Positions 29,738-39,114 of a stretch of DNA of 64,000 bases are shown one piece after another. Below the pieces are notes generated by a model that was given only the letters and a program-made list of their open reading frames with translations, had not been told where the DNA came from and did not search any database. The stretch covers positions 124,001 to 188,000 of the forward strand of contig JAIOKI010000009.1 in assembly GCA_028335825.1 (NCBI GenBank), in the 5' to 3' direction. This stretch comes from Nosema muscidifuracis (lineage: Eukaryota; Microsporidia; Nosematidae). Positions within the stretch are counted from its first letter, which is position 1; the number at the start of each line of letters is the position of its first letter. The position numbers and the translations under genes were made by a program.

Positions 29738-31668
29738 ATAATTATAAATTAAAAATTTTTTAAATAAAAAAATTTAATTTAGATCATTTTTAGTTTCATA
29801 AATATTTTAATAAAAAATTTATATACTCGATTTATTTTTAAATTTATATTTATAATTTAATTAAAAAATTTTAATTTGATAGTAAGTTACAACAATTTTT
29901 CATGTATATGTTATTAGACATTATATTAATAAATAATAAAAAAGTGTTTTATTTGTTTTACTAAACAAATGAATCATTAAAAATTTTATTGATCTAAAAA
30001 GTTTTGAATATAAAAGTATCATATTTTTTTTATTGATCTAAAAATTTTGATCATACAAGAAATGATAGTATTTTTATTAATCTATCTATAAATTTTGATC
30101 ATAAAAGAAATAATATCATATTCTAATATAAATATTTTTAGAATATAAATTGTATCATATTATTTTTATTGATCTAAAAAGTTTTGAATATAAAAGTATC
30201 ATATAATTTTTATTGATCTAAAAAGTTTTATATTAGAATATGATATTTTTTTTTAAATAATCTAAATATGATAATAAATAGCATAATTTTAAGAAATTAT
30301 ATCATACTTTTGTAAAAATTAAGTTAACCTCATTTTTATAAATTAAAATTTAATTATATTATTAATTCTGTCGAGTACCCTCTTATTATTGTTGAAAGGT
30401 ATTTTCAATATTTTATTATTTTACCCCATGCAGGAAGAAAGCAAATCAAGCAACAGCATTATTGACAAATTCTATTAAATAAAATATAATATATTTATAA
30501 TAGATCATCCATTTCATGACTCATTCTAATTATATATCATATATGAGTCAAATCAATAATTAAATATTGCTATATATAGTATTATTATAATTAATTTTGA
30601 TACTAATTAAATTTCATAAGTTTTATAAAATAGTACTGTATAGATTAATTAATTTATCCATAAAGTCTCTTATTAAGATTTATCACATACTAATCTTCAT
30701 CTATAAAAAATAAGATGACTTGTTTCATTTCTTATCTCTTAACTACTTTAATTAAACAAAAAAATAATTTATTAAATTATACAAGTTTTAACGAATTATC
30801 AATTTAATTCTTAGTTTCAGATTAAAGTCTTTAAGCTTAAAAAATATACAAAATGTTCGATTTTACATAAAAATAGCAAGTTACTATTGAAATTATAATT
30901 AGTCACTTGTTGTAGAATCAGTTATATATTTTGAATTATTTTTTATTAATTATTAACTATTATGAATGATTCATTATTAAGATCTGTCTTATTCAATTTT
31001 TTTTACAAATTATTTATTATATAATTATAAGAATTATGAATGATTCATTATTAAGATCTTTCTTATTCAATTTTTTACTATGTAGAAAGGCAATCAATTA
31101 AATATGTATGATCATCTATAGATTTATTTTTTAATATATATGGGTTATTTAATGACTTTATCTTATTCGTATATCAACTGCTAATATAGATATAACAAAT
31201 TATTCAATAAAAAACATTGAATAAATTTTTAATTAAAAAATTAAATTTTCTTTAAAATATATCTCTTAGTTAAATTAAGTATTTTTTTAAAGAATTAATA
31301 TAAAATTATTTTATTAATTTATAAACAAAATATTCAAATTCTAGTTTTTATCTCGAATTATTCAAAACAATTTTTGTTTTTATAATAAATATTTATTTAT
31401 TTTTTAATAATAAAAATAATTTATTTTAATATAAGTTATATATTTTATTCTATTTTTATGTATTTAGAATATTTATTTTATATTTATGTATTTAATCATA
31501 AGAGATATTTATTCTAATTTAATATAAGTTATATATTTTATTCTATATTTATTTACTTTATTTTTATGTATTAAACAAGTTTAATTATTTCATAATACGT
31601 AAATCTTTAAATTAACAATGTTTATTGATAAATATTGTTTTAAAAAAGATGTTTAATTTTTTAATCTA
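29738..31668. repeat. 1.9-kb intergenic with several repeats
   Basis: At 29990-30240 a unit with TTTTTATTGATCTAAAAAGT and GAATATAAAAGTATCATAT recurs about five times. At 30956-31080 a 60-bp unit with GAATGATTCATTATTAAGAT is duplicated. At 31400-31580 TTATATTTATGTATTT-type units recur. Apart from a very short frame at 30428 no gene was found. Confidence 0.65.
30428..30478 (+). CDS. Possible 16-codon micro-ORF
   Basis: The frame MQEESKSSNSIIDKFY starts directly after a perfect initiator, TATTTTACCCC, in a stretch slightly richer in G and C than its surroundings. Either this is a very short peptide gene, a first exon, or the remnant of a lost gene whose start region survives. No family is recognisable at this length. 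Confidence 0.2.
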   Translation: MQEESKSSNSIIDKFY

Positions 31669-31947
31669 CTACATTCTCAAATATGCTGCTGCATCCAATA
31701 AATCTACAGTTTCATCATCTCTAATTTCAAAATCATCAACATTTTTATCTAAAAACTTAAATTCTAAAAATTCGATAATTCTTGCTAAGTATTTACTTTT
31801 AATAGGTAAAGTAAGAGATTCACTAGTATTCTCTATAAAATTAGGATTAGTATTTATAAGAGCATTAAGTGTTTTAGAAAGAATAGCTACTTCTTTTTTT
31901 ATTGTAAATTTTACATTATCAGATGAAATAAGCTTGATAGTTGACAT
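31669..31947 (-). CDS. Elongin C (Skp1/BTB-POZ fold)
   Basis: A 92-residue protein of the Elongin C family, an adaptor in cullin ubiquitin ligases and in the Elongin complex acting on stalled RNA polymerase II. The start MSTIKLISSDNVKFTIKKEV matches the Elongin C VKLISSDGHEF(I/V)VKRE. ALINTNPNFIENTSESLTLP and the C-terminal VDLLDAAAYLRM match the family's (A/L)ELLMAANFLDC. It is somewhat shorter than the human protein (112). The start follows TATCCTTTTTTAAACATT. It is the only clearly conserved protein gene inside the accessory island. Confidence 0.85.
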   Translation of the reverse strand: MSTIKLISSDNVKFTIKKEVAILSKTLNALINTNPNFIENTSESLTLPIKSKYLARIIEFLEFKFLDKNVDDFEIRDDETVDLLDAAAYLRM

Positions 31948-32040
31948 AATGTTTAAAAAAGGATAAGAAATTTAAAAAATAAATTATCAATTATGAAACA
32001 TGTTTTATAGGATAAATAAAGATCCTCGAATAACAAATTT

Positions 32041-33495
32041 ATGATACTCGGATATTTTTTATTCATTTATTCGTATATTGCTACCGATCTATTAAATAAA
32101 TGTAAGATGTACAATATAAAAGATACAGATTGTATTAATTCATCATTCATACCTTCATCTGAATATAACAAATATCTTCAAAGTTTTAATATGCCAGTTA
32201 TTAGAGATGATTATTGTATACAGAATAAATGTGTTGCAGTAGTAAGTAATGAAAGTGTTAGTACTAATAATAATGTTATACAGACTGTTAGACCTATTAG
32301 TACTAATAATAATATTATACAAACTGTTAGACCTATTAGTACACCTAAAATTACAGAACTACCAAAAGTTAATTTAACTACTTTTACTAGTACAACTACT
32401 AGTACAGTAAAAATATCTTTTGTACCAATAAAAAAAGAAAATACTTCACCTGTTGTTTGTTTAGAGAGAGATAGATGTATTGAAAAAGAAGAAAATACAA
32501 AAGAAAAGGATTGTGATGAAGAATGTGAAGAAATAAAGAAAAGTAAAAAGATTGAAAAAAAGTCAAAAGAAAAGGATTGTGATGAAGAATGTGAAGAAAT
32601 AAAGAAAAGTAAAAAAATTGAAAAAAATTCAAAAATTGATAAAGATGTCAGTAGTATAATAACAGTTACTAGAGAAATACCTACTACAATAACTGTAGAT
32701 GTTCCTTTGACTCTTTACAGAGAATTTACTACCACATCTATAGAGAAAGTTCCTATTGTTAATTATGAATTAACTACTTACACTAAAAGTCTAATAAGTA
32801 CAGAAACAGTTTACAAGACTTCTACCACAGTACTGACCTCAGAAATAATAAAGACTACCACTTTAACTACAGAAGTAGAGAAAACTACTACTTTTACTAC
32901 AGCAGTAGAAAAGACTACGACAATAACAAAAACTGAGACTATAAAATCTGAAGAACCTAAGAAAGAAGAACCCAAGAAAGAAGAGCCTAAGAAAGAAGAA
33001 CCTAAGAGAGAAGAACCCAAGAGAGAAGAGCCTAAGAAAGAAAAACCTAACAAGTCTGAAGAAGAAGATTACAAATTTCCTGGATTTTTCAAGAATCTAC
33101 TTAAAGAAGAAACAACTACTAGACAGAACACTGATAAAATTTTAACTAGTACTGTATATTTAACTAAAGCTCCCGATATAAAGACAGAAAATATTACTAC
33201 AGTAACCGTATCTACTACAATAACAGCTAAATCTCCTGTAGAATCTAAACCAGTTTTATCTACTACTGTATCTAAGAAAGAAGAAAATACTAAAAAAGAA
33301 GAGAATTGTGAAATTATTCCTTTACTTAAAGAGTTACTTAAAGCTAAGACTACAATCAGAAAGAGACGTAAAGAAATTAAACCTAAGAAAACTATAAGGA
33401 CCATTTATCGTACAGTATATGCTAAGAAGAAGAAAGAAAAATGTTCTACTATAAAATTAGGAGAAGATCCATGTGAAGAGAGTACAGAACTTTAG
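32041..33495 (+). CDS. Secreted Thr/Lys/Glu-rich repetitive protein
   Basis: A 484-residue protein with signal peptide MILGYFLFIYSYIA, unrecognised. The N-terminal ~65 residues have four cysteines. The middle carries repeats: NN(V/I)IQTVRPIST twice, KEKDCDEECEEIKKSKKIEK twice, many TTT/VEKTTT Ser-Thr-rich segments, and about six EEPKK units. The C terminus is strongly basic (RKRRKEIKPKKTIRTIYRTV) with two late cysteines. No transmembrane segment follows the signal. Composition is like spore-wall or other extracellular structural proteins, but that is inference. No CCC motif is at the start. Confidence 0.7.
   Translation: MILGYFLFIYSYIATDLLNKCKMYNIKDTDCINSSFIPSSEYNKYLQSFNMPVIRDDYCIQNKCVAVVSNESVSTNNNVIQTVRPISTNNNIIQTVRPISTPKITELPKVNLTTFTSTTTSTVKISFVPIKKENTSPVVCLERDRCIEKEENTKEKDCDEECEEIKKSKKIEKKSKEKDCDEECEEIKKSKKIEKNSKIDKDVSSIITVTREIPTTITVDVPLTLYREFTTTSIEKVPIVNYELTTYTKSLISTETVYKTSTTVLTSEIIKTTTLTTEVEKTTTFTTAVEKTTTITKTETIKSEEPKKEEPKKEEPKKEEPKREEPKREEPKKEKPNKSEEEDYKFPGFFKNLLKEETTTRQNTDKILTSTVYLTKAPDIKTENITTVTVSTTITAKSPVESKPVLSTTVSKKEENTKKEENCEIIPLLKELLKAKTTIRKRRKEIKPKKTIRTIYRTVYAKKKKEKCSTIKLGEDPCEESTEL
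32512..33060 (+). repeat. In-frame repeats within the secreted protein gene
   Basis: Two nearly identical 66-bp units encoding KEKDCDEECEEIKKSKKIEK lie at about 32500-32632. About six 15-18-bp units encoding EEPKK or EEPKR lie at about 32950-33045. Confidence 0.85.
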
Positions 33496-33830
33496 GAAAG
33501 AAGGGGTAAATCATAATAGACAGTATTCTAATAAATATTTAAAAAATAAATTTATTTTTTAATTTTAATAGAATTATATTTTAATTAAAAAATAAATTTC
33601 AATAGAATTATGTTAAATTAAAAAATAAACTATATATTAAAAATAAACTATATATTAGAAAATCAATTTTAATTAAAAATAAACTATATTAGAAAATCAA
33701 TTTTAATTAAAAAAAAATTACATATTAGAAAATCACATCTATAAAATTATGTCTAAGTGACAATTTATATAAATAAACTAATTTATAATAAATAATCTCA
33801 AAAAGGTAATTTTTAATTATTTCACCCCTA
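33496..33830. repeat. Spacer leading into the segmental duplication
   Basis: Repeats of ATTAGAAAATCAATTTTAAT with AAAATAAACTAT lie at about 33600-33740. From about 33600 this is homologous to 38612 onward. It ends in ATTTCACCCCTA before 33831. Confidence 0.7.
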
Positions 33831-34148
33831 ATGAATATTTCAAAATTTCTATTTATTACTATTTTACTGAAATGTATCAGATCTTCTAAATCTACAGATT
33901 CAATTATAATTAATTATGAAAAACATAGATTTTCTTCAATTGAATATACTCTTTTATCAACTATTAAAAAAATAATAATCTTAATAGAAGATCTTGAAAA
34001 AGTATATTTTAATCTTGATAAACCAAAATATCAGAAAATTTTTACTGACGAAATAGTGTATAAAAATAAGTTAATAGCATTTAAAGATGATTTGAAATAT
34101 AAAATCAAACTTATCAATGAAGAAACTATAGAATGCAACTTTTTATAA
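33831..34148 (+). CDS. Small secreted protein with CaaL C terminus, family B copy 1
   Basis: 105 residues, family unknown, paralogue of 38797-39114. N-terminal signal-like segment MNISKFLFITILLKCIRSS, then a mainly helical mature region (LLSTIKKIIILIEDLEKV). The last four residues are CNFL, a CaaX-type box whose final Leu would favour geranylgeranylation. A signal peptide and a cytosolic prenylation motif in one protein is unusual. Start after TTTCACCCCTA. Its partner family C gene follows about 500 bp downstream in both copies, so the pair was duplicated as a unit. Confidence 0.72.
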   Translation: MNISKFLFITILLKCIRSSKSTDSIIINYEKHRFSSIEYTLLSTIKKIIILIEDLEKVYFNLDKPKYQKIFTDEIVYKNKLIAFKDDLKYKIKLINEETIECNFL

Positions 34149-34650
34149 TTAAAATAATTACAAATAAATAACTATATATAATATTAAATATACTGCCTTT
34201 TTTTAAATAAAATATAATCAATGACAAATCAAGTCTTAATTCTGTAAAAACAATAATAACAAAAACTGTAATAAATATGTTAATAAAAATATAAGAAATT
34301 TTAAACGTGTATACGAATTTTGTGGAAGTATAGGTAGAGCAATGATTAAAGTCTATGCTAGTAATTTAAATTAATCTTTCAATAAACTATTAATCTAAAA
34401 TAAAGACATTAATATATAATAAACTATTAAATAAAGTTTAAATAAATTAATACATAATAAACTATCAAATAATATTTAAATAAACTATTAAATAAGTCAA
34501 TAATAAATTATTAATTATTCTTTAATTATTATTAATGACGTGTAATAAATTTATTTGAAACCTTATTAATCTAAAACAAAGATATTAATAAAATATATAA
34601 AAATCAATTTTTAATTAAAAACCATTATTAATATTTTTCAATAACCCTTA
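34149..34650 (+). other. Spacer with a highly conserved 86-bp noncoding block
   Basis: The segment 34285-34370 differs from 39250-39335 at only two bases, although the flanking paralogous genes have diverged far more. One frame through it (VYEFCGSIGRAMIKVYASNL, then N and stop) is open locally but lacks an in-frame start in both copies. It may be an RNA gene, a regulatory block, or an exon or remnant. Confidence 0.55.
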
Positions 34651-34977
34651 ATGTTATTTTATATTCTTCATATACTTGCATCTTTTGATATTGACGAAAT
34701 AAATACTTATATTTATAGTCATATACTCTATGATGGTATTAATACTAAAAATCCATTTGCTACTTCAATACAACTCTATAGCTCATTATATTATTATTTA
34801 GAATTAATTAATAAAACTGATCATGAAAAAACTAATAAATATGAATTTAATCCAGAATATAAAGACAATATCCAAAATATTCTGTCAAATTTTAGTGAAA
34901 AATTGAAAGAAGCTGTACCAACTTATGAGGAATATATAAAACGAATGGAAAAAAATAAAGAGTGCAGTATTTTATAA
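34651..34977 (+). CDS. Small secreted protein with CaaL C terminus, family C copy 1
   Basis: 108 residues, family unknown, paralogue of 39604-39930. Short hydrophobic N terminus MLFYILHILASFDIDEINTY, possibly a signal peptide cut after LA. Then a Tyr-rich helical part and a charged end, VPTYEEYIKRMEKNKECSIL. The final CSIL is a CaaX-type box. The helical core (YSSLYYYLELINK) loosely resembles family B's LLSTIKKIIILIEDLEK, so B and C may be distant relatives. Start after ATAACCCTTA. Confidence 0.72.
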   Translation: MLFYILHILASFDIDEINTYIYSHILYDGINTKNPFATSIQLYSSLYYYLELINKTDHEKTNKYEFNPEYKDNIQNILSNFSEKLKEAVPTYEEYIKRMEKNKECSIL

Positions 34978-35053
34978 TTAAAAGTTATTTTTTGTTAATA
35001 AGAGTGGTGTAAAAGATAACATTTATTTATCAATATTTTTATAATAGAATTAT

Positions 35054-35169
35054 ATCTGTTGTAGGAAGAATTATTGCTAAAAAGCATATTTTATTTTAGG
35101 GGTCACTCTTTATGTAACAATGGTGATAAATTAAGTCATGACGTTTCAAGTTACTTGATCCCAACAGAT
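35054..35169. ncRNA. Structured noncoding element S, copy 1
   Basis: Nested pairing in 116 nt: ATCTGTT (35054-35060) with AACAGAT (35163-35169); GGGGTCA (35099-35105) with TGATCCC (35156-35162), stacked directly on the first; GTAAC (35114-35118) with GTTAC (35150-35154). A second copy lies at 38102-38214. The 37 bases between the two copies' inner stems are largely identical. No frame is open. Strand and function are unknown; it could be an RNA gene or a small mobile or recombination element. Confidence 0.5.
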
Positions 35170-35735
35170 TATTTTCAATATAAAAGTAATATTATCTATC
35201 ATGTGCTTATATATAGCTAGTTAACTGAATAATTGTGTTATTCCTATTTTTAATTGAAAATTCTATATATATATTTTTACTTATTAATCTTAACTAGCAA
35301 TTTATTTAATTATTTAATAATTGTATTTTTATGAATACTTAATCAACAAACTATTTTGATATGACTAATCAATAAATTATTTAATTTTATTTCTAAGCTA
35401 TATCTGTAAATAATAAAAATGATATTTATTAATAAGAATGTTTAAGATTTTAGATATATTTTATCCTTTATGTAAAACTTAATAATTTCCTGATACTTAA
35501 CACTAATAATAGTTAAGATTGGTTGGTAATCAAATATTTTTACTTCCTGATGCTATAAATATTTTTATTAAGTTCTTTATAGAAGTCTATATCTAGTTAA
35601 AAATTTACCCATATGAGAATTCAATAACACAAAATAAAACAATAAGTAGTAAATTTTTAGATAATGATATTTACTTGAAAATAAAACAATAACTCAACCC
35701 CTAAATAAAAGTAAGAAATTATTATCAAGAACTAT
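35170..35735. other. Intergenic
   Basis: AT-rich with no ORF, tRNA or tandem array recognised. Confidence 0.5.
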
Positions 35736-36314
35736 TTATTTTCTTTCTTTTTCTTTCCACAACTTGATCAATTTTTCGAAATCAAAATTTCGAGTTATTG
35801 ACTCAAGTTCATTTTTAGCTAAAGAAATTTTTTTTCCTCTGAACATATTTAATGGTTCATCTTTATTATAAGTAAGACCCCTCTTTGTAATAAAACCGGT
35901 TCTTTCTCTAACCTTTGTTTCATCTTCACTAAAAATATCATCTAAATAATAAGTAATACCTTCAATTTTAGAATCTGAAGTAACTTTTTTCTTAAAATAC
36001 TTACTACTAAGATCTTCTATTTCCATATAATCATCGTAATCTACTAATTCTGTTAAACAATAATTTTTATTTTTACGTAGATACTTTCCTACTCTCTCAT
36101 GCAAATTCAATAACCAACATAATAAATCTATAAGAAAGTATAAATTTACTAAAATAAGCAGACTAATTAGCCAAGTTTTATCTTCTCCATCAATTTTTCT
36201 GATCCTCAACTGATACACAATTATACTTGTATACTCTGTATCTTCTTTATGTGAGTGATTACTATTGAGCTGTGATGTAAGTACAGGTGAAATAATTCTC
36301 ATTATAGTTTTCAT
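35736..36314 (-). CDS. Hypothetical single-span membrane protein
   Basis: 192 residues, unrecognised. One strong hydrophobic segment at about residues 49-70 (WLISLLILVNLYFLIDLLCW) is preceded by a polar ~45-residue part and followed by a charged ~120-residue part rich in Lys, Glu and Asp. The longest frame starts MKTIMRIISPVL; a second ATG four codons on is equally possible, and neither has a CCC motif. The segment before the membrane span is only weakly hydrophobic, so a signal anchor is more likely than a cleaved signal. Confidence 0.55.
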   Translation of the reverse strand: MKTIMRIISPVLTSQLNSNHSHKEDTEYTSIIVYQLRIRKIDGEDKTWLISLLILVNLYFLIDLLCWLLNLHERVGKYLRKNKNYCLTELVDYDDYMEIEDLSSKYFKKKVTSDSKIEGITYYLDDIFSEDETKVRERTGFITKRGLTYNKDEPLNMFRGKKISLAKNELESITRNFDFEKLIKLWKEKERK

Positions 36315-37618
36315 TGTTTATATTTGTTTTTCTTCTTTTATAGTTGAGATTGTCGTTATTATGAAACAAATGATAAATATTTTGATCTCTGTTCCATCAA
36401 TCAACTTAACAATTTCTTTATCAAACAAATTAATAATTATCTTTATCAATAAACTTAACTATTTGTCATTATCAACTTAACAATTATCTTTATCAAATTA
36501 ATAATTATCTTTATCAATCAACTTAATAATTTGATCTTAATAATAGAAATAAATAACCTCATTTCTTAACTATATAAGTCTTTTAAGAAGATTTAATACT
36601 AAAATATTAAAATTGTTTGATTATTTAAAACATGACTCATTATAAATAATATTGTATAGTTTATTTACACTCTCTAATATAATCAAATAGATTTAATCTA
36701 AATTTGTGTATTCTATTTTAATATCAAATAAATGTACAATTTATTATACAATATAATCTTATACTTAAACTTTAGTATCTACTATAAAGAAGATTATTTT
36801 TACTAAATATTAAAGAACGTATTTTGATATTGAAATTTTATGTAATTAATTATATTTTTCTTACTTCTTTATAAAATAAAATTAATATCAATTTTATTTA
36901 CAGTTAATTAGTTGATAAAATTAATTTATTTACTGTTAATTATTTGATAAAATTAATTTATTTTTAATGTTATGTATTTTATAAAGTTAATTTTATTTAC
37001 AGTTGATTATTTGATAAATTAATTTTATTTTTAAGGTTATTTAAATGATAAAATAAATTTTATTTTTAATGTTATTTATTTGATATATTTAATCTTAAAT
37101 CTAAAATTTAAAGAGATACTGATATTATAATTTAATATGATAAGTATTCATAGACAAAAAATATAATAGAATTTTATTATAAAGAAGATAATTGTCTTAA
37201 TTGATATCTATAAATTAAATTTCAATTTGAAAAGTTAGATATAATTGATAAAAATAAGTAAGTTTATTAGAAAATACGATGATGACATCATAATTAATAA
37301 ATTGTTCTAAAATAAAAAGCTAAGATGGTTATTTAATTTCATGCAGAATAAATTAATGTTTACTAGTTTTACAAAATATATATTTAAAGTATCATCTCTC
37401 ATTTTCTAATATAATAATGAATATTTTCTATTATTAAGTCAAATATTAGATTCATATAATTTTATGTATGATATCTTTTACATTAATATTGAATCAAATT
37501 TCTTGTGAATATTACAATACTATAATTATTATTATTATAATAATAATACTTTTAATAATATTCTCAAAAACTGTTATATAATTTTCTTAAGATATTTTTT
37601 ATAAAATTTTTTATCCCT
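36315..37618. repeat. 1.3-kb intergenic with repeats
   Basis: At 36350-36540 units containing CAATTATCTTTATCAA recur. At 36880-37085 units with ACAGTTAATTATTTGATAAA recur four to five times. No gene seen. It ends in TTTTTTATCCCT before 37619. Confidence 0.65.
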
Positions 37619-37963
37619 ATGAATGATGCTGATAATATCAGTGCTATTACAAGAGAATCAATAGAAACTCATAATTACATGAATGAAAGAAATCAAGTAT
37701 TAGATGTCTTAGCTTCTGATGATATAAATGATACAGGATTATTATTTTCTTTTTTTGAACTAGAAAGATTTCCAAAAATACTTATTATTTTTCTTGTTTT
37801 TAATTATATAATTACCAGATTTCAATTTACTAGACCTCTATTAAGTTTTTTTATTGTGTCGATAGTCTTTTTTACTTTAACATTATTACTTTCAATTTTT
37901 GATTACTTAATTATGCCATCAATAGTTCTTAACTTTCAACCTATTCCTATAGTAGACCAGTAA
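37619..37963 (+). CDS. Hypothetical two-span membrane protein
   Basis: 114 residues, unrecognised. A polar acidic N-terminal third without a signal peptide is followed by two or three hydrophobic segments from about residue 52 (PKILIIFLVFNYIITRF and LLSFFIVSIVFFTLTLLLSI), then a short tail. The start directly follows TTTTTTATCCCT, so it is probably a real gene. Its layout (cytosolic N terminus, C-terminal hairpin) would suit a small organelle-membrane protein, but no family is claimed. Confidence 0.65.
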   Translation: MNDADNISAITRESIETHNYMNERNQVLDVLASDDINDTGLLFSFFELERFPKILIIFLVFNYIITRFQFTRPLLSFFIVSIVFFTLTLLLSIFDYLIMPSIVLNFQPIPIVDQ

Positions 37964-38101
37964 TCTAATAAAAATTAATATTTAATTTACCTACTTTTTA
38001 AAAATTAATTTTTATAAATATTTCTTAATTAAATTGTCTATGTATTTTCAATTAAACTATTTATTTAAGGTATAATTTTTTTCTTTAATAATTTAGTGTT
38101 A

Positions 38102-38214
38102 ACTGTTGTATGAAGAATAGTTGCTAAAAACATACTTTATTTTTAGGGGTTACTCTTTATGTAACAATGGTGATAAATTAAGTCATGACATCATCAAGTT
38201 ACTTGATCCCAACA
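38102..38214. ncRNA. Structured noncoding element S, copy 2
   Basis: Second copy of the element at 35054-35169. Stem TGTT (38104-38107) with AACA (38211-38214) is shorter here. GGGGTTA (38146-38152) pairs with TGATCCC (38204-38210), with the C-G pair of copy 1 replaced by a T-G wobble. GTAAC (38161-38165) pairs with GTTAC (38198-38202). ACTCTTTATGTAACAATGG and the following GTGATAAATTAAGTCATGAC are identical in both copies. It lies upstream of duplication copy 2 rather than downstream. Confidence 0.5.
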
Positions 38215-38514
38215 ATATCCACATGTATTTATATTTTCTTTTGTTTACTGTAATATCCTTATATGTTAATTTATCAATTAGTTAGTTATTTCTTAATAAT
38301 AAACTTAATTTATCAATAGTGATCTTTTGGTGAATTAAGAATTAGAAGTATAGACTTATTGATATCCAACTTATAGGATATTATTCTATAAAATTAATAT
38401 TAACTATTTATTTAATTTATCAAGTATAAAATTATAAATAGCATAAGAAAATATATCCCATGCCATTTAAAAGCAACCAAGAGAATAAATCTTTATTTAA
38501 AACTAGTTATAAAC

Positions 38515-38611
38515 AAAGCCTGCAAGGGAAAGTCGGCAACCGATGTATAAGTTCTCTAAAATATTACTTTAGAACAGGCCGCATCCCTAAGCAGCTCGCC
38601 AACTATATATT
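38515..38611 (+). ncRNA. GC-rich folded noncoding block, unidentified
   Basis: A short island of high G+C inside very AT-rich DNA with no open frame. It can fold as a junction: CTGC (38520-38523) with GCAG (38591-38594), AGGG (38525-38528) with CCCT (38585-38588), hairpin TCGG-CAA-CCGA (38533-38543), and hairpin GTTC..TAAA (38551-38560) with TTTA..GAAC (38568-38575). The segment GGGAAAGTC recalls, but does not establish, the RNase P/MRP conserved region I. It abuts the left edge of segmental duplication copy 2. Confidence 0.4.
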
Positions 38612-38796
38612 AAAAAATCAATTTTAATTAAAAATTAACTATATATTAGAAAATCTTTTTTAATTAAAAATAAACTACATATTAGAAAATCACATCTATA
38701 AAATTATGTTAAATTAAAAAAATCAATTTTAATTAAAAATAAACTAATTTATAATAATTAATCTTAAAAAGATAATTTTTAATAATTTCACACCTA

Positions 38797-39114
38797 ATGA
38801 ATATTTCCAAATTTCTATTTATTACCATTTTACTGAAATATATCAGATCTTCTAATTCTACAGATTCAGTTATAATAAATTATGGTAAACATAGTTTTTC
38901 TTCAGTTGAATATAATCTTCTATCAACTATTAAAAAAATAATAATCTTAATAGAAGATCTTGAAAAAGTACTCGATAATGATAATAAACCAAAAGATCAG
39001 AAAAGTTTTACTGAAGAAATAATTAATAACAATATGTTAGGAATATTTAAAGATGATTTTAAAAAAACAATCAAACTTATCAATGGAGAATCCGAAGGAT
39101 GCATCATTTTATAA
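38797..39114 (+). CDS. Small secreted protein with CaaL C terminus, family B copy 2
   Basis: 105 residues, paralogue of 33831-34148 at roughly 70% of positions. Signal-like MNISKFLFITILLKYIRSS, then the same helical core LLSTIKKIIILIEDLEKV. It ends ESEGCIIL, again a CaaL box, although the residues before the Cys have changed. The initiator has changed from TTCACCCCTA in copy 1 to TTCACACCTA here, breaking the run of C. Function unknown. Confidence 0.7.
   Translation: MNISKFLFITILLKYIRSSNSTDSVIINYGKHSFSSVEYNLLSTIKKIIILIEDLEKVLDNDNKPKDQKSFTEEIINNNMLGIFKDDFKKTIKLINGESEGCIIL

Larger units (their letters stand above)
33600..35055 (+). repeat. Segmental duplication, copy 1
   Basis: About 1.4 kb containing two genes (33831, 34651) and their spacers, repeated in the same order and orientation at 38612-40012, offset by about 4,965 bp. 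Homology runs through noncoding sequence. It ends on the right at AATTATATCT, at the first bases of a structured element (35054-35169) that is absent at the same edge of copy 2. Confidence 0.85.

Noticed and set aside
31625-31966. 113-residue plus-strand frame opposite Elongin C
   Set aside because: The minus-strand frame matches Elongin C clearly; the plus-strand frame is its antisense shadow.
32399-33404. Three minus-strand frames opposite the Thr/Lys-rich secreted protein
   Set aside because: Their repetitive Phe/Ser/Leu composition is the mirror of the sense repeats; no initiator supports them.
34200-34370. Two-exon gene from ATGACAAATCAAGTCTTAAT to the conserved block
   Set aside because: The order is kept in both copies, but I see no convincing splice signals, so no intron is called.
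38515-38611. RNase P or SRP RNA
   Set aside because: Short similarities exist (GGGAAAGTC; AAGCAG) but the order of helices and other conserved segments do not fit; left unidentified.
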